A DNA stretch of 38,172 bases from the NCBI GenBank assembly GCA_035715725.1, contig DASTKT010000115.1, positions 1 through 38,172 of the forward strand. Direction: 5' to 3'. Positions within the stretch are counted from its first letter, which is position 1, and each line of letters opens with the position of its first letter. The notes beneath the pieces are model-generated. The model searched no databases, was not told where the DNA came from, and was given only the letters and a program-made list of their open reading frames with translations. Shown here in pieces: positions 23,176-30,004 of the stretch. Origin of the DNA: JADGGV01 sp035715725. Its GTDB lineage: Bacteria; Gemmatimonadota; Gemmatimonadetes; Longimicrobiales; RSA9. The translations under genes and the position numbers were made by a program.

Positions 23176-23924
23176 GGAACGCTCCTCCGCAGCGCGCGCA
23201 GCGCCTCCAGCTCTTCCGCCGTCGGCGCCGGCGTCTCCTCCACGCGCTCCGCCGCGCGGAGCGGCCAGCCGGTGGCGGCTCGCGCGCGCTCGACGGTCAT
23301 GCCCGGGTGCAGGTGCGTCAGTCGAAGCTCGCGCGTCTCGGGGTCGGGCGCGAGGATCCCGATGTCGGTGATGACGCGCGTCGGGCCGCGGCCCGGGATG
23401 CCGCGCCGCTCCCGCTCGTCGCCACCGCCCAGGAACCCCGCCGTGGTCACGAAGTCGACGCGCTCCACGAACGCGCGCCGGTCGTGGCGGAGCATGACGA
23501 GCACCTCGCGCGCGGCGGCCGCGATCTCCGGAGCGCCGCCGGCGCCCGGGAGGCGAACGCGCGGCGCGCCGTACGCGCCGATGACGGTGCTGTTGAGGTT
23601 CGCGAACCGGTCGATCTGCGCCGCGCCGAGGAAGCCGACGTCGATGCGCCCGCCCTGCAGCCAGTAGGCGAAGATCTCCGGCACCGGGACGACGAGGTCC
23701 GCCGTGGCCGCCAGCTCGCCGTCGCCGATCGAGAGCGGCAGCGTGCGCGGCTTCGCGCCGATCGTCCCGGACTCGTAGACGAGGACCAGCTCCGGCGCGT
23801 GCGTGGCGCGGGCGAGGTTCGCGGCGGCGCTCGGCAGCCCGATGCCGACGAAGCAGACCTGGCCATCGCGGAGCGAGCGCGCCGCGGCCACGGTCATCAC
23901 CTCGTCCGCCGTCGCCTCACGCAT
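23172..23924 (-). CDS. CoA-transferase family, beta subunit
   Basis: 250 residues, the usual size for the small-acid/glutaconate-type beta subunit (family I CoA-transferases, CoA_trans fold). GQVCFVGIGLPSAAANLARATHAP is the conserved N-terminal segment. Glu51 in VYESGTIG stands where the catalytic Glu of the family sits (SENG/ESG). Then follow DVGFLGAAQIDRFANLNST, an AYGAPRVRLPGAGGAPEIA glycine loop, and TDIGIL near the end. It starts 8 bp inside the alpha gene with GGAGG nine bases upstream. Together with the alpha subunit it would move CoA between acids in the cytoplasm. Related pairs include glutaconate and 3-oxoadipate CoA-transferases and the steroid-ring enzyme IpdAB, which is a hydrolase. 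Confidence 0.88.
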   Translation of the reverse strand: MREATADEVMTVAAARSLRDGQVCFVGIGLPSAAANLARATHAPELVLVYESGTIGAKPRTLPLSIGDGELAATADLVVPVPEIFAYWLQGGRIDVGFLGAAQIDRFANLNSTVIGAYGAPRVRLPGAGGAPEIAAAAREVLVMLRHDRRAFVERVDFVTTAGFLGGGDERERRGIPGRGPTRVITDIGILAPDPETRELRLTHLHPGMTVERARAATGWPLRAAERVEETPAPTAEELEALRALRRSVP

Positions 23925-24777
23925 CGACCGGCGCCTCCGCCGCCACGCTCCGGCGGAACTCCGCGAAGTCGGCGGTCCCGAGCACGTGGCGCAGGATCCA
24001 CGCGCGAAAGCCGGCGCGCTCCCGCGAGATGGCGTCCCAGCGCCGGTAGAACGCGTTGTCGCGCTCGTAGTAGCCGTGCGCGTACGACGGGTACGCGCCG
24101 CCCGGCACCTCGCACACGGCCGTGACCACCCAGTGCGGCAGGACGAGCGCGCCGGGCGCCGGCTCCAGCCGCTCGACGATCTCCTCGACCGTCACGATGG
24201 CGCGGGCGGCCGCGAGCACCGCCTCCCGCTGCACGCCCGGGATCCCCTCGATCTGCACGTTGCCGCGGCGGTCCGCACGCTGCGCGTGGATGATCGCCAC
24301 GTCCGGCCGGAGCGCGGGAACGGCCGCGAGCCGCTCCCCCGTGAACGGGCACTCCACCCAGCGGATCCGCGGGTTGTGCGCCGGCAGGTCGGTCCCCGCG
24401 TACCCGCGCAGCACGGCGAAGGGGAGCCCCGCCGCGCCGGCCGCGTACGCCGCCGCCATCCCGGCGTGGCTGTGCTCCTCCAGCTCGAGCGGCGCGGGCC
24501 AGCCGTGCTCCACCGCGTCGCGCAGCCGGTGCAGCGAGCCGACGCCCGGATTGCCGCCCCAGGAGAAGACGAGCCGGCGCGCGGCGCCGGCGCCGACGAG
24601 CTGGTCGTAGATGAGGTCGGGGGTCAGCCGGATCAGCGTGAGGTCCCGCTTTCCCTGCCGGATGACCTCGTGCCCCGCGGCGAAGGGGATCAGGTGGGTG
24701 AACCCCTCCATGGCGACGCGGTCGCCGTCGGAGACGAGGTGGGCGACGGCGTCCCGCAGCGTGGTGATCTCGGCCAT
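23917..24777 (-). CDS. CoA-transferase family, alpha subunit
   Basis: 286 residues. The start MAEITTLRDAVAHLVSDGDRV is the normal alpha-subunit beginning, and GGGGA precedes the ATG. Landmarks: AMEGFTHLIPFAAGHEVIRQG, LVFSWGGNPGVGSLHRLRDAV, ELEEHSHAGM (Glu100/Glu101) and LPFAVLRGYAGTDL. The EEHSH element is of the glutaconate CoA-transferase A/IpdA kind, where a glutamate in this subunit has been assigned a catalytic role. It is the first gene of the alpha-beta-VOC operon and overlaps the beta gene by eight bases. The combination with a ring-cleavage-like VOC enzyme suggests degradation of an aromatic or alicyclic acid (inference). Confidence 0.88.
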   Translation of the reverse strand: MAEITTLRDAVAHLVSDGDRVAMEGFTHLIPFAAGHEVIRQGKRDLTLIRLTPDLIYDQLVGAGAARRLVFSWGGNPGVGSLHRLRDAVEHGWPAPLELEEHSHAGMAAAYAAGAAGLPFAVLRGYAGTDLPAHNPRIRWVECPFTGERLAAVPALRPDVAIIHAQRADRRGNVQIEGIPGVQREAVLAAARAIVTVEEIVERLEPAPGALVLPHWVVTAVCEVPGGAYPSYAHGYYERDNAFYRRWDAISRERAGFRAWILRHVLGTADFAEFRRSVAAEAPVDA

Positions 24778-24873
24778 GGTCCCCGTGCACGGATGGGCCC
24801 GGGGTGAGCGCGTCGCCGGGCCACGGTCGAACGTAGCCGCATCGACGGGATGCGCGGAAGGGTCGGGATCGAT

Positions 24874-24966
24874 ACCGGATCCGTTGCCGCTTCGCCTCCG
24901 CCTCAGCGCCCGCCTCCGAACGGCCGGGGCGGAGGCGGGATGGCGAACGGACTTTCCGGATCTGGT
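24874..24966. repeat. Hairpin repeat F between the nirV-like gene end and the CoA-transferase operon
   Basis: Left arm about 24874-24918 and right arm about 24922-24966 are imperfect inverted copies (ACCGGATCCG with CGGATCTGGT, CGCCTCCGCC with GGCGGAGGCG). The CCTCCGCCTCAGCGCCCGCC word is shared with the left arm of repeat G (11761-11792), and CGCCTCCGCCTCAGCGC recurs at 24990-25006, at the end of the nirV-like gene. It could terminate the nitrite-reductase operon. Confidence 0.5.
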
Positions 24967-25000
24967 CCGAGCGGGGCGCTCGGCCCGCGCCGCCTCCGCC

Positions 25001-25771
25001 TCAGCGCACCGGGCGCGCGCAGCGGAAGCCGAGCGTGCCGAGCGCCGCGTCGGGCGTCAGCGCCGCGCGGAACGCGTAGCGGAGGAAGGACGGGTAGTCG
25101 TCCGCGTCGGTGGCGCCGTTCGCGCTGCCGGCGCACCCCATGTCGTGCGCGGAGCCGGCGTGGTGCGCGTGCCCGGCCGGCATGGCATCCTGCACCCATT
25201 CCCAGACCAGGCCGTGCAGGTCGAAGACGCCGAACGCGTTGCGGAACGTCGAGCCCACCGGCCCGGGAGCGGCGCCGCGAGGCCGCGTGTAGAGCTCGAG
25301 CAGGCGCTGGCGGAACGCGGGATCGGAGGCCGCATCCCGCCGGTTCGGGCCGGCGCCGGCGGCGTACTCCCATTCGTCGGTGGTCGGGAGCCGCTTCCCC
25401 TCGACCGCGCAGAACGCCTGCGCGGCGGCGCGGGGCACGCGGGTCACGGGACGGCGGGCGTCGGCCGCGCCGCCGAAATCGAGGTCGCCCCGCCAGTCGG
25501 AGAGGTAGGCCGCGCTCCCGACGCGGCTGCGGCGCCACTCCGGGTGCCGGCGCACGAACTCCAGGTACTGTGCCCGCGTGACCGGGTAGCGGTCCAGCTC
25601 GAACGCGGCCACCTCCACGCGCCGGTGTCCGGCCGCGTAGAGCGGCAGGTAGCTGCCGGCCGGGATCCGGGCCATGCCTCGCCCGGGCGACGGCGCCGGC
25701 CCCGCCGCGCACAGCGAGATCGGCGCGGCGAGCACCAGGAGCGCGAGCAGGATCGTGCGACGACGGGACAT
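25001..25771 (-). CDS. nirV: NirV-like SUMF1/formylglycine-generating-enzyme-fold protein
   Basis: 256 residues. The start at ATG 25771 is chosen because GAGG lies about eight bases upstream; ATG 25777 is too close to it. A Sec signal peptide (about 1-24) is followed by a SUMF1/FGE-sulfatase domain: MARIPAGSYLPL, FELDRYPVTRAQYLEF, FCAVEGKRLPTTDEWEYAA, NAFGVFDLHGLVWEWVQD and the closing GTLGFRCARPV. Proteins of this type next to nirK are called NirV; their role is unproven, and they are generally thought not to make formylglycine. It ends the nirK-porin-nirV unit, 26 bp after the porin gene. The name rests on fold plus neighbourhood. Confidence 0.8.
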   Translation of the reverse strand: MSRRRTILLALLVLAAPISLCAAGPAPSPGRGMARIPAGSYLPLYAAGHRRVEVAAFELDRYPVTRAQYLEFVRRHPEWRRSRVGSAAYLSDWRGDLDFGGAADARRPVTRVPRAAAQAFCAVEGKRLPTTDEWEYAAGAGPNRRDAASDPAFRQRLLELYTRPRGAAPGPVGSTFRNAFGVFDLHGLVWEWVQDAMPAGHAHHAGSAHDMGCAGSANGATDADDYPSFLRYAFRAALTPDAALGTLGFRCARPVR

Positions 25772-25797
25772 GATCATCACCTCGACGACGCGACGCG

Positions 25798-26976
25798 TCA
25801 GAACGTCGCGTTCAGCATCAGGTACGAGAACGTCTGGTTGCGCCGGACCGTGCCGAGCGCCTTCAGCGCCGGCCCCGCGACGACGCCGGAGACGCCGCCC
25901 GTGACCGCGAAGCGCGGCGAGTACCGGTACGTCGCGGAGAGGTCCGCCTCCTCGCCGAAGCGGCCGGACCCCTGGCCGCGCGCCGCGGCGGCGCGGAACG
26001 CGTGCACGTCCAGGCCGAGGCTCAGCTCCTCGCGCGGCGCGTAGCTCGTCCGGAGCGCGACGTCGCGGAGCCCGCGGCCGCCGGTGTGCACCGGGATGTT
26101 CGTGAACAGGTCCGCCGAGCCGTAGAAGCGGTGGTTCGTCGCGAGCACGGTGTCGAACACGCGGGTCGTGGCGTCGGTCGAGTCGGCGTCGCCGGAGAGG
26201 TGGTCGTACCAGAGCGCGACCTGCGCCTTGCCGCCGGCGAGGGCGGCGCCGATCCGGGCGGTGGCCATGTAGGCCCGCACGTCGGCGCCCGTCCGCGTGC
26301 CCGTCTGGAGCGCGCCCTCGGCGCGGTAGGAGAGCGCGCCGCGGGCGCCGGCCCAGCGCGCGCCGAGCGTGCTCTGCCGCGTCGGCTCGGCGCCGCCCGC
26401 CCGGTCGTGCAGCAGGTAGAGGTCGACCGCGCCGGCGGGCCCCGCGGCGAGCGTCGAGTACGCGCCGAGGAAGCGCTCGTCCGCGGACTTCCCCGGCGCG
26501 CCGGCATCGGCGAGCTGGAAGCCGAAGACGTCGGCCGTGAGCGCGCCCGTCCGGCCGCGCAGGCGCACGCCGTCGAGCGCGCGGGCCTGCTGCACCCAGT
26601 CCGCGGCGCCCATCAGCCGCTCCTCGCCGTAGGAGACCTCCTGCCGGCCCACGCGCGCCGAGACGCCGTCGGCCTCGGGCCCCACGTCCAGATAGCCCTG
26701 GTGCAGGTCGATCTGGTCGCCGCCGGAGAGCGTGCTCGCCTCCTGCCCCCAGATCCGCACGTCCTGCAACTGCACGAAGGCGCGGAGCCGCGGCGCCAGC
26801 CGCGCGGAGAGATCCACACGCGTCCGCATGGACGTGAGCGCATCCGAGCTCCCCGAGGCGTCCCGCATCTCCGTCCGCGGGCGGATCTGGCCGCCCACCT
26901 TCAGCTCCTGCGCGGCCACCGGCGCCGCCATCGCCACGCCCAGCCCCGCCAGCACCGCCACCATCGCGTATCGCAT
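25798..26976 (-). CDS. Outer-membrane beta-barrel porin, alginate-export family-like
   Basis: 392 residues. A signal peptide (MRYAMVAVLAGLGVAMAAPVAAQE) precedes alternating amphipathic strands with short turns: LKVGGQIRPRTEMRDA, ALTSMRTRVDLSARLAPRLRAFVQLQDVRIWG, DQIDLHQGYLDVG, VSARVGRQEVSYGEERLMGAADWVQQARALDGVRL. It ends in an aromatic C-terminal residue (MLNATF), as outer-membrane barrels do. The RxQVQLQDVRxWG/LHQGYL/GRQEVxYGxERL series matches the alginate-export domain family, members of which are often general porins. It lies between nirK and nirV, so uptake of nitrite or a related anion is plausible (inference). Confidence 0.85.
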   Translation of the reverse strand: MRYAMVAVLAGLGVAMAAPVAAQELKVGGQIRPRTEMRDASGSSDALTSMRTRVDLSARLAPRLRAFVQLQDVRIWGQEASTLSGGDQIDLHQGYLDVGPEADGVSARVGRQEVSYGEERLMGAADWVQQARALDGVRLRGRTGALTADVFGFQLADAGAPGKSADERFLGAYSTLAAGPAGAVDLYLLHDRAGGAEPTRQSTLGARWAGARGALSYRAEGALQTGTRTGADVRAYMATARIGAALAGGKAQVALWYDHLSGDADSTDATTRVFDTVLATNHRFYGSADLFTNIPVHTGGRGLRDVALRTSYAPREELSLGLDVHAFRAAAARGQGSGRFGEEADLSATYRYSPRFAVTGGVSGVVAGPALKALGTVRRNQTFSYLMLNATF

Positions 26977-27004
26977 CGTTCGATCGTCCGGATCGGGAGT
27001 CGAC

Positions 27005-27030
27005 CCGGCCCGGCGACGCCGCCGGGCCGG
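27005..27030. promoter_or_regulatory. Perfect 11-bp GC stem-loop between nirK and porin genes
   Basis: CCGGCCCGGCG (27005-27015) and its exact complement (27020-27030) with loop ACGC, in the 69-bp gap between nirK stop and porin start. No T-run follows on the minus strand, so it is not a typical intrinsic terminator. It could stabilise the nirK end of a processed operon mRNA or reduce read-through. Confidence 0.6.
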
Positions 27031-27045
27031 ACCCTCGGGTGCCGC

Positions 27046-28125
27046 TTACTCCGCCGCCGCCTTGCCCGCCTGGCCCTTGTAGATCGCCAGGTTCGGCCGG
27101 CCGTCCACGTGCAGCATCCCGAGCGCGCCCTTGTTGAAGGCGCGGAAGATCGAGTGGTCGACCAGCACGTAGTCGCCGGGCTCCTCCGCGCGGAACTCCA
27201 CGATCGCCGCGCCGCCCGCCGGGATCAGCGTCGTCTGCACGTCGTGCTGCGTCGCCACCGTCCCGCCCTCCTGGTAGACGTTCTCGAAGATCTCGCCGAT
27301 CAGGTGGAACGAGGACACCAGGTTCGGACCCGCGTTGCCGACGAACAGCCGCACCGTCTCGCCCTGCTTCGCCGCGAGCGCGTGCTCTCCCGTCAGCGCG
27401 CCCTCCGCGCCGTTGAACACCACGTACTCCGGCCGCTCGTCCACGCCCTTCTGGAAGTCGAACGGCTGCAGCCCGGCCTCGCCGTGCTTCCCCTTCGTGT
27501 AGAACTCGCTCTGCATCACGTAGTACTCGCGGTCCACCTTCGGCAGCCCGTCCTTCGGCTCGACCAGGATCATCCCGTACATCCCGTTCGCGATGTGCAC
27601 CGGCACCGGCGCCGTCGCGCAGTGGTAGACGTACAGCCCCGGGTTCAACGCCGTGAACGTGAAGACCGTCTCGTTCCCCGGCATCGTCATCGTCACCTTC
27701 GCGCCGCCGCCCGGCCCCGTCACCGCGTGCAGGTCGATGTTGTGCGGCATCGAGTTGCCGGCCATGTTCTTCAGGTGAAGCTCCACCTGGTCGCCTTCGC
27801 GGACGCGCACGAAGCTCCCCGGCACCGTGCCGCCGAACGTCCACATGTTGTACTCGACGCCGTCCGCCAGCCGCATCGGCTTCTCGATCACGTCCAGGTT
27901 CACGACCACCTTCGTGGCGTAGTCCCGCGTGATCGGCGCGGGCACGAACGGCGGCGCCGTCAGCTTCGCGACCTCGACGCCCCGCACCGGCTCCGGCGCG
28001 CGCACCGGGATCTCCGTGCTCCGCTCCGCACCTGGCTTGAACGTGAACGCCAGTCCGCCGAGCGCCGCCACCGCCACGGCCACCGTCCCGAACCGCGTCG
28101 CGCGCTTCACCACCTTCTTCGTCAT
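27046..28125 (-). CDS. nirK: Copper-containing nitrite reductase, clade II
   Basis: 359 residues. It reduces nitrite to nitric oxide in the periplasm. ATG 28125 is preferred because GGAG lies six bases upstream; ATG 28137 adds four residues. A basic N-terminus and hydrophobic stretch (12-29) export or anchor it. Two cupredoxin domains follow with every ligand: His128 (type 1), catalytic Asp131 and type 2 His133 in MPHNIDLH; type 2 His168 and type 1 Cys169 in YHCATAP; type 1 His177 and Met182 in VHIANGMYG; catalytic His274 in SSFHLIGEIF; type 2 His324 in LVDHSIF. The short CATAPVPVH linker and SSFHLIGEIF motif mark clade II. It heads the operon with the porin and nirV-like genes. No nitric oxide reductase gene is in the window. 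Confidence 0.96.
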   Translation of the reverse strand: MTKKVVKRATRFGTVAVAVAALGGLAFTFKPGAERSTEIPVRAPEPVRGVEVAKLTAPPFVPAPITRDYATKVVVNLDVIEKPMRLADGVEYNMWTFGGTVPGSFVRVREGDQVELHLKNMAGNSMPHNIDLHAVTGPGGGAKVTMTMPGNETVFTFTALNPGLYVYHCATAPVPVHIANGMYGMILVEPKDGLPKVDREYYVMQSEFYTKGKHGEAGLQPFDFQKGVDERPEYVVFNGAEGALTGEHALAAKQGETVRLFVGNAGPNLVSSFHLIGEIFENVYQEGGTVATQHDVQTTLIPAGGAAIVEFRAEEPGDYVLVDHSIFRAFNKGALGMLHVDGRPNLAIYKGQAGKAAAE

Positions 28126-28183
28126 GGTCCGCTCCATGGGTCAGACGGCGCCGTCGCCGTCGATGGGTCCGCGAGTCGTGCTG

Positions 28184-28209
28184 CATGCGGCTCAAGCGAG
28201 ATCCGCATG
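28184..28209. promoter_or_regulatory. Operator-like dyad and AT-rich patch upstream of nirK
   Basis: CATGCGG (28184-28190) and CCGCATG (28203-28209) form a perfect 7-bp dyad with a 12-base spacer, about 60-85 bp before the nirK start. Immediately beyond it (28210-28231) is the only AT-rich stretch in the spacer (GCATATCCTAAATTCC), a likely promoter. No FNR/NNR-type TTGAT-N4-ATCAA box was seen. The regulator is unknown. Confidence 0.4.
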
Positions 28210-28420
28210 TGCATATCCTAAATTCCGGCAAGGGCGCGGGCTGTCGGGGGGAACCAGCCTCGTGTGTCGGGGGATTCGCCGCCCGGAGCGTGGGGGAATG
28301 CCCGAGGCGCGCGTGGGGGAAATCCGGTCGGCGCGGGGCGGCGTGTGGCGTGGCGCGCGGGGTGCGTGCGCCCGGTCGTTTCCGCCACCGGCGCCGACGA
28401 GGGCCGCGAAGGAGAGTCCG

Positions 28421-28516
28421 ATGACGAGAGCGACGGCGCGGCGCGATCGGCGCCGGCGGAGGAGAGCGATGGCGGATCCGAGCCCGCTGCGCGGCGGGCG
28501 CTGCCTCCGGCCATGA
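28421..28516 (+). CDS. Possible small Arg-rich leader peptide coupled to the GNAT gene
   Basis: 31 codons beginning with ATG 28421 behind a very good AAGGAG site (spacing six). The peptide starts MTRATARRDRRRRRRAMADP and its TGA overlaps the ATG of the acetyltransferase (ATGA at 28513-28516). The GNAT start has no good ribosome site of its own, so translation may be coupled. The composition could equally be chance in GC-rich DNA. No family is recognised. Confidence 0.35.
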   Translation: MTRATARRDRRRRRRAMADPSPLRGGRCLRP

Positions 28517-29028
28517 GCGCCGCGGGCGTGCTGCGCATCCGTGACGCACGCGCGGACGAGCGCGACGCCATCCGGGCGCTCACCCGGGCCGCCTATGCGG
28601 AGTATGCCACGGTGATGTCGGCGACGACGTGGGCCGGCTTCAGCGAGGCGATGCGCGCGGCGCTGGAGGCGGAGGGGCGCGTGGAGCGGATCGTCGCGGA
28701 GCGGGGCGGTCGTCTCGTGGGGAGCGTGCTGCTCTTCCCGCCGGCCGCCGACGCGTACGGCGGCGCGACCGCGCCCGCCGCCTGGCCGGAGCTACGGCTC
28801 CTGGCCGTGGCGCCGGACGCGCGGGGGGAAGGGATCGGCCGCGCACTGGTCGAGGAGTGCGCGCGCCGGGCGCGGAGCCGGGGCGCCGCCGAGCTCGGGC
28901 TGCACACGTCGGCGAGCATGCGCGCGGCGATCCGGATGTACGAGCGCCTCGGCTTCGTGCGCGCGCCCGAGCACGACTTCCACCCGCCCGGGGGGGAGGT
29001 GGTGACCGCGTACCGGCTGAGGCTGTGA
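28513..29028 (+). CDS. GNAT family N-acetyltransferase
   Basis: 171 residues. The GNAT fold is clear: LRIRDARADERDAIRALTRAAYAEYA (N-terminal strand and helix), RLVGSVLLFPP, motif A LRLLAVAPDARGEGIGRALVEECARRA (acetyl-CoA pyrophosphate loop RGEGIG), then GLHTSASMRAAIRMYERLGFVRAPEHDF (motif B) and a final strand. It transfers acetyl from acetyl-CoA to an amine; the substrate is unknown. ATG 28513 is the family-typical start, although it lacks a strong ribosome site and overlaps the small upstream frame. It is divergent from nirK. Confidence 0.88.
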   Translation: MSAAGVLRIRDARADERDAIRALTRAAYAEYATVMSATTWAGFSEAMRAALEAEGRVERIVAERGGRLVGSVLLFPPAADAYGGATAPAAWPELRLLAVAPDARGEGIGRALVEECARRARSRGAAELGLHTSASMRAAIRMYERLGFVRAPEHDFHPPGGEVVTAYRLRL

Positions 29029-29100
29029 GCGCTGGCCATCTCCGCGCGGGCGGGCGGCCGCAGGGCCGGAGACAGCGTTTTCGATGGCGTGGGGACAACT

Positions 29101-29973
29101 TCGGGTGCAACTGCGGGCGGGGGCGAGGGCGAACTACACTGCGGGTGCGACTGCGGGCGGGGGCACATACTGCGGGTGGGGCCAGGGGGGACAACTCCGG
29201 GTCCAACGGCGGGCTTGGGCGCATTCTGCGGGTGGGGGCGAGCGCGGGCGCGAGCGCGGGCCGGGGGGTTCGCGGAGCTTCACAGGTCCGCTCGCTTCTC
29301 GGTTCACCGGCACGGCGCCGGCGGAGCGCCCGAGAGGGTCGGCCTGCGTGGGCGCCTCCGCCTTCGCGCCCCGCGACCGACCACAATCCGCCACGCACGA
29401 GCGGCCGACGCACGGTTGGCGTTTTGTGTGCGCCAGGCGCACAGAAGCCGCCACGCGCACCTCGGTGCCGAACGCCGCTGGCGGAAAGTGTTCGTATACC
29501 GCACCGAAGCCGCCACCCGCCTCGCCCGCCCCCGGCGCGTGGCGGCTTCGCGCCGGGAGCGCCAGGGAGCGCGGCGGGCCCCGACGCGACCGGCCAGAAC
29601 CCGCAGAGCCGTTGCTTCAGGAGGCCGCAGCCCGTCCACCTCCGAGCCGAGCGCCTCCGCCGCCTGGACCCTGCACATCCGCCCGACCCGAATGGGTCCA
29701 CTCTCCTCCGAGCCCGGGGCGCCGCCCGGGCACGTTGCCCCACCCTCCGACCACCCAGGCCCCCGCCCGCCGTCTCCCGCCGTGGGCCCGCGCTCGCGCC
29801 CGCGCCTGCCCCCACCCGCAGCATGCGCCCCTACCCGCCGTCGAACCCGGAGTGGTCCGCCCTCGCCCTCGCCCCCGCCCGCCGTCTCCTCCCCCGCCCG
29901 CCGTCGGACCCGGAGTGGTCCCCCCCTGCCCTCGCCCGCAGTCTAGTTCGCCCGCCCCCGCCCGCAGTTCAGA
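29101..29973. repeat. Very long imperfect inverted repeat (about 870 bp) in a gene-free region
   Basis: The region 29029-30004 has no supportable gene. Arms at about 29107-29262 and 29785-29973 are inverted copies: on both sides, reading inward, one finds AACTGCGGGCGGGGGCG, CGAACTA, AGGGGGGAC, ACTCCGGGTCC, GGGCGCAT, CTGCGGGTGGGGGC and GCGCGGGCGCGAGCGCGGGCC in the same order. The right arm carries one extra internal segment of about 60 bp. The interior (about 520 bp) has smaller repeats of GAAGCCGCCACG in both orientations (29449-29460, 29504-29515, 29538-29549). Long frames on both strands here translate only to low-complexity Pro/Arg/Ala or Gly sequence. It may be a non-autonomous mobile element or a large cruciform. 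Confidence 0.75.
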
Positions 29974-30004
29974 CCTGCGCCCGTGACGACGACCGCCGCC
30001 CGCG

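Noticed and set aside
28126..28512. FNR/NNR-type box upstream of nirK
   Set aside because: No TTGAT-N4-ATCAA or close variant could be found on either strand.
29084..29986. Long frames on both strands inside the 29029-30004 spacer
   Set aside because: They follow the inverted repeat: Gly/Arg-rich in one arm and Pro/Arg-rich in the other. No domain and no ribosome site.
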